Below the pieces are notes generated by a model. The model ran no database searches. It was not told the origin of the DNA and saw only the letters and a list, made by a program, of their open reading frames with translations. From assembly GCA_030746535.1 (NCBI GenBank), contig JASLML010000017.1, positions 1 through 32,705 of the forward strand: DNA of 32,705 nucleotides. Direction: 5' to 3'. Every line of letters begins with the position of its first letter. Position 1 is the stretch's first letter. The DNA is from Fidelibacterota bacterium (GTDB taxonomy: Bacteria > Fidelibacterota > Marinisomatia > Marinisomatales > TCS55). Both the position numbers and the translations under genes were made by a program. Below are positions 26,206 to 32,705 of the stretch, in pieces.

Positions 26206-26262
26206 GTCGAGTACCCGGGGCCGGACTTGAACCGGCACGACCTATTCGGTCAACAGATTTTA
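26206..26262 (-). repeat. Direct repeat in tRNA-Leu matching the fragment at 22987-23043
   Basis: This is the intact partner of the tRNA-Leu fragment. It shares 37 identical bases (26206-26242) and a further 12 (26251-26262) with the same spacing. The two copies have the same orientation, 3.2 kb apart, and enclose only the TRAP genes. Confidence 0.8.
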
Positions 26263-26296
26263 AGTCTGTAGTGTCTACCAATTCCACCACCCGGGC
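26212..26296 (-). tRNA. tRNA-Leu (anticodon UAA)
   Basis: The minus strand begins GCCCGGG and ends CCCGGGT plus discriminator A, giving a seven-pair acceptor with one G-U. The D-arm includes TGGTGGAATTGGTAGACAC. The anticodon stem CAGA/TCTG holds CTTAAAA with anticodon TAA. A class II variable arm (GACC/GGTC) and T-arm GCCGG-TTCAAGT-CCGGC follow. CCA is not encoded. The 3' end faces the TRAP island, as expected if this gene served as an integration site. Confidence 0.95.
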
Positions 26297-26306
26297 ATAT
26301 CAATCC

Positions 26307-26405
26307 GTCATTGCAAGCCGCAGCGTTAAGCCGTGGCGCGGCAATCTCATCCGTGGAAAAATGGGATTGCTTCTTCCCGACAAGCATATCGGGAATCGCA
26401 ATGAC
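26307..26405. repeat. REP/MITE-like palindromic element
   Basis: A 99-base element has terminal inverted repeats GTCATTGC (26307) and GCAATGAC (26405). Inside, GCAATCTCAT (26341-26350) pairs with ATGGGATTGC (26361-26370), and TTCCCGA (26374-26380) pairs with TCGGGAA (26389-26395). Such modular hairpins resemble dispersed intergenic repeats with 'attgc...gcaat' ends seen in many genomes. It lies between tRNA-Leu and tRNA-Cys. It is not a gene. Confidence 0.6.
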
Positions 26406-26420
26406 AAAAAAAGTGATGAG

Positions 26421-26494
26421 AGGCGTCGGCCGGATTCGAACCGGCGAATGACAGTTTTGCAAACTGCTCCCTTAGACCACTTGGGTACGACGCC
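26421..26494 (-). tRNA. tRNA-Cys (anticodon GCA)
   Basis: The minus strand starts GGCGTCG and ends CGACGCC plus discriminator T, a perfect acceptor stem with the U73 typical of cysteine tRNAs. The anticodon stem CAGTT/AACTG holds loop TGCAA with anticodon GCA. T-arm GCCGG-TTCGAAT-CCGGC is present. CCA is not encoded. Confidence 0.94.
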
Positions 26495-26559
26495 AATGAT
26501 ATCAAAAAATATCTATCTCAAATCGCGTGGAATTTAATCTGTCTTTTTCTGCTGAACAA

Positions 26560-26706
26560 TCAGACAAGCCGAAATAACAGCTCGCTGATCGATTCGATCT
26601 TTATCTTCAGCTGATTCAGGGTCTCCGCCTGTAACCAAAGCTGGGCCATCAGGGACAAAAATCCCACAATCACCAAAACATACAGTATTTTAATGTGTTT
26701 TTCCAT
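26560..26706 (-). CDS. Small single-pass membrane peptide (48 residues)
   Basis: A short frame with a strong GAGGGAAAA ribosome site directly before the ATG at 26706 encodes 48 residues. The first 25 form a hydrophobic segment (KILYVLVIVGFLSLMAQLWL), followed by an amphipathic charged helix (ETLNQLKIKIESISELL). No family is recognised; it is shaped like small membrane-anchored regulatory peptides. It is divergent from the gene at 26750. Start and site agree well, so I accept it despite its length. Confidence 0.6.
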   Translation of the reverse strand: MEKHIKILYVLVIVGFLSLMAQLWLQAETLNQLKIKIESISELLFRLV

Positions 26707-26749
26707 TTTTCCCTCTTTTCAGGACGGCAGCTTTTCCGTAGCTTGAACC

Positions 26750-26974
26750 ATGGATATCCTAAAACTTTCGGTTTACGAACGCCTCCGCGACTTCAATGTA
26801 CCCGCTGCCGTACTCGATGACATTTTCGCCAATCAGGATGATCTTAACATTCTTATAAAATCCTGGCAGGATTTACAATCGGGAGGTATGACGCAGGATG
26901 AAATCGCTTCAAAGGTGTCAGAAATGATCTTTAATGAACTCGACATCGATCCTCAATCTATCGAAGAAAAATAA
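26750..26974 (+). CDS. Small acidic helical protein, unknown
   Basis: The 74-residue protein is predicted fully helical (MDILKLSVYERLRDF, VLDDIFANQDDLNILIKS, MTQDEIASKVSEMIFNELD). It has many Asp and Glu residues and no signal peptide. No family is recognised. Its 3' end overlaps the end of the convergent gene by 22 bases. The pattern is consistent with a small soluble regulator or interaction module, which is a guess. It is divergent from the 48-residue membrane peptide. Confidence 0.55.
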   Translation: MDILKLSVYERLRDFNVPAAVLDDIFANQDDLNILIKSWQDLQSGGMTQDEIASKVSEMIFNELDIDPQSIEEK

Positions 26975-27315
26975 TTCTTTCGGTAACGTACAGGCTGGGG
27001 TTTTTCAAGCTGTACACGGTAATTCCTACTATTGATTAAACGCATTTGATTGATGACCTGCACGGCAGATGCATCCAGTTTCCACGGATCCTGATTAGAA
27101 TCCTTAATCTCTTCATTCAAGTCGTCCACCTTTTCCGCAAGCACCTTCAGATCGACACTTTTCCAGTCAACCAGATACGCATCCGGATTTTTTAGCAGCG
27201 TCAGCCATACCTTGTCGTTCGCCTGTTTCAGCTTTTCGATATCTTTGCCTTTAGGGCCTTCTCCCGCAAACATAAAGGATAATGAAAGAGCAAAAAGAAT
27301 GATCATCTTGTTCAC
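26953..27315 (-). CDS. Exported small protein of unknown function
   Basis: The 120-residue protein has a signal peptide (MNKMIILFALSLSFMFAGE) and then a helical, charged mature part (KGKDIEKLKQANDKVW, VDLKVLAEKVDDLNEEIK) and a basic C-terminus (YRKNYFSSID). It starts with GTG at 27315, overlapping the M3 peptidase stop by four bases (GTGA), so it is translationally coupled to the peptidase and may be a partner protein. An ATG three codons later is an alternative start. I do not recognise a family. Confidence 0.65.
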   Translation of the reverse strand: MNKMIILFALSLSFMFAGEGPKGKDIEKLKQANDKVWLTLLKNPDAYLVDWKSVDLKVLAEKVDDLNEEIKDSNQDPWKLDASAVQVINQMRLINSRNYRVQLEKPQPVRYRKNYFSSID

Positions 27316-29393
27316 AGGCCGAGGCTCCGCGTAAATGCTTCGCTGTTTGGTTCTCTTCCGAGGAATTCCCGAACGAGGTCGAGCGGATCTTTCGTTCCGC
27401 CTTTTCCTAAAATAACATCCCGGTAGCGGCGGCCGGTTTCGGCATCCATGATGCCATTTTCTTCAAACACCGAAAACATATCCTGCGCAAATACCTTGGA
27501 CCACATGTAACCATAATACGCCGCGCCGTATCCGTTCAAATGTCCGAATGCCGCCTGCATGTGTGTCCCTTTCTGCATCGGGTAAAACGTGATCTCATTC
27601 TGCAATTTATTCACGATGTCAGTGGTGGACGTTTCGCCGGCCGGATCAAATCCGTCGTGCAGCGTAAAATCCAGCACACCGTAAAAGATCTGCTGAAGCG
27701 TCCGCGTTCCTGAATTCACATTTTTGGCAGCGATCATTTTATTCAGCAATTCATCAGGAATCACGTCGCCGGTTTCGTAATGTTTCGCAAAAAGCGAAAG
27801 CGATTCCTTCTGCCACACCCAGTTTTCCAGCATCTGCGACGGCGCTTCGACAAAATCTCTCGGTACCGATGTGCCAGCATGGCTCATCAGACTTGCCTCT
27901 GTCAGAACACCATGCACAAGATGACCGAATTCATGGAAGTAAGTTTCCACATTGTCGTGCGTCAACAGAGACGGCTGGAATTCGCTCGGCTTAGGGAAAT
28001 TGCAGACCAAGGCCGTAGCCGGTTTCTGATAACCGTTGTCTGTCATTTTGCCCATCGTAACTGAGAAAGCAGCTGCATGCCCGTATTTGTTTGGGCGCGG
28101 AAACATGTCCAGATAGAATCTGCCGATCAAATTTCGGCTATCGCGGTCGTAAACTTCGTACATCAGCACATCTTCGTGCCAAACAGATGGATTTTCAACT
28201 TCCTTGAACCATACTCCGAACAGTTGCTGATAAATGGTAAAGAGTCCCTGTGTAACATTATGAAATTCAAAATACTGGCGCACTTCTTCCGGGTCGAGGT
28301 CATAATTCTCTTTTAAAACCTTGTTGAAATAAAATCCCGCTTCCCATGGCTCTATTACTGTTGCCTCGGTGCCCGTTCTTTTTGATTTGATTTTCAGCAT
28401 TTCATTCACATCCAGCTGCCCCTTGGGCCGCACCTGCTGTTTGAGGTCATTTTCAAAATTCCATACATTTTCAGGATTTTTTGCCATACGGTCTTCGGTG
28501 CGGTATTCTGCATAGCTGCTGTAGCCAAGCACTTCTACCAGTTCTCTGCGCTTAGAAATGATATCATCGAGCACCGAAAGATTCGACTCTTTTGCACGGT
28601 TCTTGTATTTGAACTGCAGCTGTTCCCGTGCTCCGTCCGATTCGGAAAATTCCATGAACGGCACATACGAAGGGTACGGCATATCGATGGCATAGCGGCC
28701 GTCCGCCTGCAGACGTTCTTGCTTATAGGATTCCGGAAGCCCTTCTACTTCTGCCTCGGTCACATACAATGTATCCTGAAAATCAGAAATATTCTTGCTG
28801 AATGCTATTCCAAGGTCTGAAAGTTCATTAAAAATGGTTTTTACTTTATCCCGTTCCTCTTTTGGCAGTTCGAAACCACTGCGCTTGTAATCCAGCATTG
28901 TATCTTCCAAATATTTCTTTTTATATCCAGAAAGTCCGATCGCTTCGGAAGTCCTTGAAAAAGCAACAACCGCATTATACAGATCCTCGTTCAGAGACAA
29001 ATCAGTAAGATATTTCTGAATGGTTCTGCTAGATTCCAATCCTTCATCCCTTATCACTTTTTCTGTATGCGTATATCCCATCAGATAGCCGGGACTCCAC
29101 ACAGACTCTATCTTAGCATAAAGATCATCTATCGCCACCAGCGTATTTTCAAATGTTCGAGATTGATCCGGGTTTTGGAGAATATCATCTAGCATCCTAT
29201 CGGCTGATTCAAGCACATATCTGGTTGCACGCTTAATGTGCCCCGGCTTAATGGCTGCAAAATCGTGCACACCGTTGAATTCGGTGAGCAGCGGATTGGA
29301 GATTGGTTTACGAACCTGTGGATTTTCCTGATTGTATACAAACAGGATAACACCGATCGCGATAATTCCTATAAATAGTACATTTTTATTCAT
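27312..29393 (-). CDS. M3 family oligopeptidase (Dcp/OpdA-like) with N-terminal membrane anchor
   Basis: The 693-residue zinc metallopeptidase has the gluzincin motif HEFGH at 487-491 (zinc ligands H487 and H491, catalytic E488) in YFHEFGHLVHGVLTEA. The third zinc ligand is probably the Glu of DFVEAPSQMLENW (about 516). The substrate-binding helix EITFYPMQKGTHMQAAFGHLNGYGAAYYGYMWSKVFAQDM (matched in parts) follows. Family members cleave short peptides (peptidyl-dipeptidase or oligopeptidase A). MNKNVLFIGIIAIGVILFVY is an N-terminal signal or anchor, so it acts in the periplasm. AAAGGA precedes the ATG at good spacing. It is coupled to the small exported protein behind it. Confidence 0.94.
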   Translation of the reverse strand: MNKNVLFIGIIAIGVILFVYNQENPQVRKPISNPLLTEFNGVHDFAAIKPGHIKRATRYVLESADRMLDDILQNPDQSRTFENTLVAIDDLYAKIESVWSPGYLMGYTHTEKVIRDEGLESSRTIQKYLTDLSLNEDLYNAVVAFSRTSEAIGLSGYKKKYLEDTMLDYKRSGFELPKEERDKVKTIFNELSDLGIAFSKNISDFQDTLYVTEAEVEGLPESYKQERLQADGRYAIDMPYPSYVPFMEFSESDGAREQLQFKYKNRAKESNLSVLDDIISKRRELVEVLGYSSYAEYRTEDRMAKNPENVWNFENDLKQQVRPKGQLDVNEMLKIKSKRTGTEATVIEPWEAGFYFNKVLKENYDLDPEEVRQYFEFHNVTQGLFTIYQQLFGVWFKEVENPSVWHEDVLMYEVYDRDSRNLIGRFYLDMFPRPNKYGHAAAFSVTMGKMTDNGYQKPATALVCNFPKPSEFQPSLLTHDNVETYFHEFGHLVHGVLTEASLMSHAGTSVPRDFVEAPSQMLENWVWQKESLSLFAKHYETGDVIPDELLNKMIAAKNVNSGTRTLQQIFYGVLDFTLHDGFDPAGETSTTDIVNKLQNEITFYPMQKGTHMQAAFGHLNGYGAAYYGYMWSKVFAQDMFSVFEENGIMDAETGRRYRDVILGKGGTKDPLDLVREFLGREPNSEAFTRSLGL

Positions 29394-29413
29394 GGTCTGT
29401 CCTTTAGCTTAAA

Positions 29414-29749
29414 TTAAAATGTTGATGAAACTAGAAAAACAAACACAGAGGCAATGGCGCAGTAAGCGATACAGGATGTAAAACCCTGCAGCGAGTTAGA
29501 TGCTTCGTAATCGGCCTCGTGCTGTTCATCACTAATCTTGCTTAAATATTTTGAATTGCTGATGGCCTTTCGGCATTGATATCTCTGCCAGTAAAACAGG
29601 GGAACCTCCCAAATGTTCATTGATCGCATTCCATGCTGCTTAACCTTTTCAATCAGCGGCGCCTTGCAGGGATGCTTTTTTTGGTCTGTATCCTGCGCAC
29701 ACAGCACCGAGGTTCCGATCGCTAGGGATGTCATAATTGCCTTCACCAT
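29414..29749 (-). CDS. Small exported protein with C-terminal membrane helix
   Basis: The 111-residue protein has an N-terminal signal-like segment (MVKAIMTSLAIGTSVLCAQ) and a C-terminal hydrophobic helix (GFTSCIAYCAIASVFVFLVS) near the end. The middle is polar with many charged residues and several Cys. No family is recognised. Its ATG overlaps the TGA of the upstream outer-membrane protein gene, which shows translational coupling and shared expression. Possibly a small envelope-associated protein. Its function is not known. Confidence 0.6.
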   Translation of the reverse strand: MVKAIMTSLAIGTSVLCAQDTDQKKHPCKAPLIEKVKQHGMRSMNIWEVPLFYWQRYQCRKAISNSKYLSKISDEQHEADYEASNSLQGFTSCIAYCAIASVFVFLVSSTF

Positions 29750-30414
29750 CCAAAAATGACCCGGGTTGTGATTACCGGTATATCCTCAAGGTTCAGAACG
29801 GGTCCTGTTACCGTTTCTCCCTGAAATTCCCATCCCGTTTCATCGTACCAGTTTTCCATAAATCCGATTTTTGCCTCCACACTCATCCACGTCATCAGGT
29901 GGTAACGCACACCCACAGAACTTGAGAATCCAAACCACGATGTTGTCATTTCATCTGAGCGTGAAACAGTGGCGCCTGAGTTGCCGAAATCGCTCAGCAG
30001 GGCATCCCATTCTGCATCGGTCGCTTCGGTGGTCATCGTAATCTTACCTGAATTGTACATCGGGCCCAGAGAAAAATTGAACTCCACCCTTTTCCACGGA
30101 CGGTAAAATGTTTCAATCACAAATTCGCGGTATGTGAGTGTCCGTGTGAACGGAGATGTGTTGATGTTGCCGAGTTCCAGTGAAACATGGGAAGCATAGC
30201 CGAGGCGGGCGTTCGGATAAAACTGATAGAGGAATCCGTAACCAAGCAAAATATTCTCGGTTACTGAATTCGGCGACGGAAATAGACTACTGCTTTCAAA
30301 TCCGGTCAATTCTGGAGAATATATTCCAAACTCCAGATGGCCGCTGATTTTGGGCTGGGCAGTAGCGAATGCTGCTAAAAATGATGCAATAAATAGTTTT
30401 TCCTTACCACGCAT
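29743..30414 (-). CDS. Outer-membrane beta-barrel-like protein
   Basis: The 223-residue protein starts MRGKEKLFIASFLAAFATAQ, a signal peptide, and then alternates aromatic and polar residues in beta strands (LEFGIYSPEL, LGYGFLYQFYPNARLGYASH, FVIETFYRPWKRVEFNFSLGPMYNSG in short pieces, SWFGFSSSVGVRYHLM, SVEAKIGFMENWY). It ends RVIFGW, with a terminal aromatic residue typical of outer-membrane barrels. It resembles small Omp-type eight-strand barrels but I cannot name a family. It is translationally coupled to the gene downstream. The start is 45 bases from the divergent gene at 30460. Confidence 0.75.
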   Translation of the reverse strand: MRGKEKLFIASFLAAFATAQPKISGHLEFGIYSPELTGFESSSLFPSPNSVTENILLGYGFLYQFYPNARLGYASHVSLELGNINTSPFTRTLTYREFVIETFYRPWKRVEFNFSLGPMYNSGKITMTTEATDAEWDALLSDFGNSGATVSRSDEMTTSWFGFSSSVGVRYHLMTWMSVEAKIGFMENWYDETGWEFQGETVTGPVLNLEDIPVITTRVIFGW

Positions 30415-30459
30415 TAGGCATTGAATTTAATGGTTGAATTGTTCATAATTAAGGGTAGA

Positions 30460-31260
30460 ATGAAGCACAATTTAACACTATTGCTAACTGTGATATTTTC
30501 TTTCTCAGCTGCAAATGCGGCTAATGTCCAGCACGTTATCATGTTCAACGACGGCCAATCCAGAATTGGCCTTATCGATTCAATGGATTACAATGCGGTT
30601 CACTATTTTGATATTGATGAGCAGCGGCAGGTTACGCTTAGCATGGACGAGGTCTATTTTATTTACGAGGACCTAAACAAATCATTCTATTTCAGCCCTT
30701 CTTTTTTTGATCGGCTTGCTTTTGCCGAAGAACGTGGCGGTTACCTTATTACGGTGCAAAACGATACTTTGGTGTATGACCAAATCACCTTCAACAGCAA
30801 CCTTAAAAATCCGCTGGCATTGCTGTACCTTTCCAACGGAGGTTTCTCCACCGTTCCGATATTAGATATACATGCCGTCCGTGTTGATAAAACAGCAATC
30901 GAACATTCGGTGCGCAAAGGAGCTAGAACCGCCGGCTACGGATTTATGATTTCGATGTATTTCCAGCTAAAAAACAGCTTTTCCAATGCCTCCAACTACC
31001 TGCCTAAATTTGTTCAGAGCTCGAACGGAAAACAGTACCAGTCTATCACATTCCTGTTCCCCGCTATTACGATGGGCTGGATGACCTACGATTTGATTGT
31101 GGATAAGCGTACCAGTTACATCCGTCCACTCCAGCGCGAGGATCAATTTCCACGAAGTATGTTCGTCTTTTCGCTAAAAAGGAAAATTAAAGGCACCCTA
31201 AGGGATCAGTGGAAACAGATCTTCCCCAAGAGAAATATCCCTAAGTTATTGGCGCGCTAA
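30460..31260 (+). CDS. Exported protein of unknown function
   Basis: The chosen ATG at 30460 has AAGGG just before it; a TTG at 30421 opens the same frame further upstream but lacks such a site. The 266-residue protein has a signal peptide (MKHNLTLLLTVIFSFSAANA) and a beta-rich N-terminal part (VIMFNDGQSRIGLIDSM, VTLSMDEVYFIYEDL). A later hydrophobic segment (ITFLFPAITMGWMTYDLIV) could be a membrane anchor, and the C-terminus is basic. I do not recognise a family. It overlaps the SDR gene tail to tail by four bases. Its start faces the outer-membrane barrel gene, which may share its promoter region. Confidence 0.7.
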   Translation: MKHNLTLLLTVIFSFSAANAANVQHVIMFNDGQSRIGLIDSMDYNAVHYFDIDEQRQVTLSMDEVYFIYEDLNKSFYFSPSFFDRLAFAEERGGYLITVQNDTLVYDQITFNSNLKNPLALLYLSNGGFSTVPILDIHAVRVDKTAIEHSVRKGARTAGYGFMISMYFQLKNSFSNASNYLPKFVQSSNGKQYQSITFLFPAITMGWMTYDLIVDKRTSYIRPLQREDQFPRSMFVFSLKRKIKGTLRDQWKQIFPKRNIPKLLAR

Positions 31261-32060
31261 TCTTTCAGGCGCTTTTTACTTACTTTCGGCACTCCGAATA
31301 ATGTTAATACCCAGTCGCCGAATGTGGGTGATAATTGATCGATAGCGAGCAGCGGCTTCATCGGCCCCTGATTAACGATCACCTGAGCTTTGTTTTTCTT
31401 GATCGCCTTTACCACAGCTGCGGCAACTTTGGATGCCTTGGAAGAACCCAGCAGAAACGGAGCCTTTACGCCCGCATCATGGTACATGCCTGCTTCGGAA
31501 ACAAATCCGGGGCAAATAACGGAAATACGCACTTTGGTTCCTTTTAGATCCTTCCGCAGTCCATCTGTCCACATGATGACGCCTGCTTTGCTGGCGGAGT
31601 ATATATTGTTAAATGGAACACCTTTTTTCCCGGCCAGCGACGCAATGTTTACAATGTGACCGCCTCTCTCCTTCATCGAACCAAGAGTCAGGCGAACCAA
31701 CTCCATCGGTGATTTCAGATTCAGATCAATGATTGCATCAATATCTTCTTTAGTGTAATGCTCAAATTCATTGTATTTCTCTATACCCGCATTATTGATC
31801 AAAATATCAATTGGGCCGACTTCAACCGTTACTTTAGAAATAAGTTCACTAAGTGAGCCGGTATCCGATAAATCCCACGGAATGGAATGGCAATCCCCTC
31901 CTTTTGCTCTGATCATATCTTCAGTTTGTCTAAGCCCTTCCGTTGATCTTGCGACTCCTACAACAATGGCGCCTTCTTTAGAAAGTTCTTTTGAAATAAG
32001 CGGGCCAATTCCCCGGGAGTTTCCGGTAACAAGGGCAATCTTCCCTTTCAGATTTTTCAT
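31257..32060 (-). CDS. Short-chain dehydrogenase/reductase
   Basis: The 267-residue SDR oxidoreductase uses NAD(P)H. Cofactor motif TGNSRGIG (12-19) and NNAG (89-92) are present. The catalytic tetrad residues N111 region, S141, Y154 and K158 (YSASK) are all visible, and ICPGFV follows. The enzyme is likely active on a hydroxy/keto substrate; the closest general style is 3-oxoacyl-ACP reductase-like SDRs, but the substrate is unknown. The C-terminus (SKKRLKD) is basic. Its ATG overlaps the stop of the M28 peptidase gene by four bases (ATGA), so the two are coupled. It ends tail to tail with the gene on the plus strand. Confidence 0.92.
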   Translation of the reverse strand: MKNLKGKIALVTGNSRGIGPLISKELSKEGAIVVGVARSTEGLRQTEDMIRAKGGDCHSIPWDLSDTGSLSELISKVTVEVGPIDILINNAGIEKYNEFEHYTKEDIDAIIDLNLKSPMELVRLTLGSMKERGGHIVNIASLAGKKGVPFNNIYSASKAGVIMWTDGLRKDLKGTKVRISVICPGFVSEAGMYHDAGVKAPFLLGSSKASKVAAAVVKAIKKNKAQVIVNQGPMKPLLAIDQLSPTFGDWVLTLFGVPKVSKKRLKD

Positions 32061-32705
32061 TCCGGAATCACTCTCGGAAGTTTCTGCGGCATATCCGCAA
32101 CCACATACGCCAGTACAGTCATGGCCGCTTTGCAGCGGTTCACTTCATCCGGATCGAGCTTATCCATCATGTCCGCATGCGTGTGATGATACCAGAAATA
32201 TCTTGATCCGTCCACATTGAGCCCGGCAAGCGGAACTCCGTACGGTTTCATCGGACCTATATCAGCCCCGCCGCCTCCGTCCCTTATCTTTCCGGCGCCG
32301 ATCGGTTCAAGCAGTTTTCCGATTTCACGGATAATTTTAAGCGCTTCCGGCGAACCGGAAAATCCGAATCCCTTTGGCGCAAACACGCCGGCATCCGATT
32401 CTACGGCAAGCACGTGGTTGTCGAGTTCATTCATGTGGGCATCGCGATAGGCTTTTGCTCCGCCAAGTCCGTTTTCTTCGTTGGTCCACATCACACATCG
32501 GATCGTGCGTTTCGGTTTCAATCCTAAATTATTGATCACATTCAAGGCATCCCATGCCACCACGCATCCGCCGGCGTCATCCATCGCGCCCTGGCCTACA
32601 TCCCAGGAATCTATGTGTCCGCCGATGACAACAACTTCCTCCGGCTTTTCCGATCCGCGGATTTCCGCCACCACATTTCTGGATATTGCATCCGGCAGCA
32701 TTTTT
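32057..32705 (-). CDS. M28 family metallopeptidase, partial (5' end beyond the window)
   Basis: The visible C-terminal 215 residues belong to an M28 aminopeptidase/carboxypeptidase Q-type zinc enzyme. Zinc and catalytic residues are seen in GGHIDSWDVGQGAMDDAGG (His and Asp ligands), TNEENGLGGAKAY (catalytic and ligand Glu), AVESDAGVF (Asp) and WYHHTHADMMDKL (His). The reading frame stays open through 32705, so the N-terminal signal region lies outside. It ends NVIADMPQKLPR-like residues and couples to the SDR gene. Likely exported and active on peptides, in keeping with the other peptidases in the window. Confidence 0.93.
   Translation of the reverse strand, partial: KMLPDAISRNVVAEIRGSEKPEEVVVIGGHIDSWDVGQGAMDDAGGCVVAWDALNVINNLGLKPKRTIRCVMWTNEENGLGGAKAYRDAHMNELDNHVLAVESDAGVFAPKGFGFSGSPEALKIIREIGKLLEPIGAGKIRDGGGGADIGPMKPYGVPLAGLNVDGSRYFWYHHTHADMMDKLDPDEVNRCKAAMTVLAYVVADMPQKLPRVIPE

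Overview
The window looks like a piece of chromosome from a free-living, probably marine, Gram-negative heterotroph. Evidence: lipoprotein signal peptides, an outer-membrane barrel protein, a type IV pilus or type II secretion pseudopilin locus, exported metallopeptidases of families M3, M24 and M28, and a TRAP transporter. Few genes have strong Shine-Dalgarno sites. Overall style fits the FCB superphylum, with Marinimicrobia-like bacteria as my best guess, but no marker here proves the lineage.

Layout. 1-5647 (minus strand): a partial TolB/CsgG-like exported protein, gltX, a prepilin peptidase and three pilin-locus genes, the first of which has an out-of-frame start signal. 5765-6647: two serine tRNAs and a small basic protein with a very acidic tail. 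6731-15232: one 2833-residue exported protein made of about 24 Ig-like repeats. 15298-19746: a CNNM/CBS membrane protein, two adjacent paralogous TMEM164/YwaF-type membrane proteins, a SAM methyltransferase, a small unknown protein and a GT2 glycosyltransferase. 19804-20861: a MORN-repeat lipoprotein and a secreted unknown. 20929-21528 (plus strand): a TlpA-like thioredoxin lipoprotein whose active site reads Trp-TGA-TGA-Pro-Cys, an apparent double-selenocysteine (UUPC) redox motif followed by a SECIS-like hairpin. 21590-22939: an M24 peptidase. 22987-26262: a complete TRAP transporter (dctP, dctQ, dctM; plus strand) between a tRNA-Leu fragment and an intact tRNA-Leu(UAA), which looks like an integrated island. 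26307-26494: a palindromic repeat and tRNA-Cys. 26560-32705: a 48-residue membrane peptide, two small unknown genes, an M3 oligopeptidase, exported or membrane proteins, an SDR oxidoreductase and a partial M28 peptidase.

How the genes fit together. Peptidases (M3, M24, M28) and the TRAP importer suggest use of peptides and organic acids. The prepilin peptidase would process the neighbouring prepilin-like protein. The TMEM164-like pair and methyltransferase overlap or nearly abut and may modify a lipid together; this is inference. The most unusual item is the recoded thioredoxin at 20929-21528. It depends on UGA recoding in this organism, and the window contains no selenocysteine machinery to confirm that.
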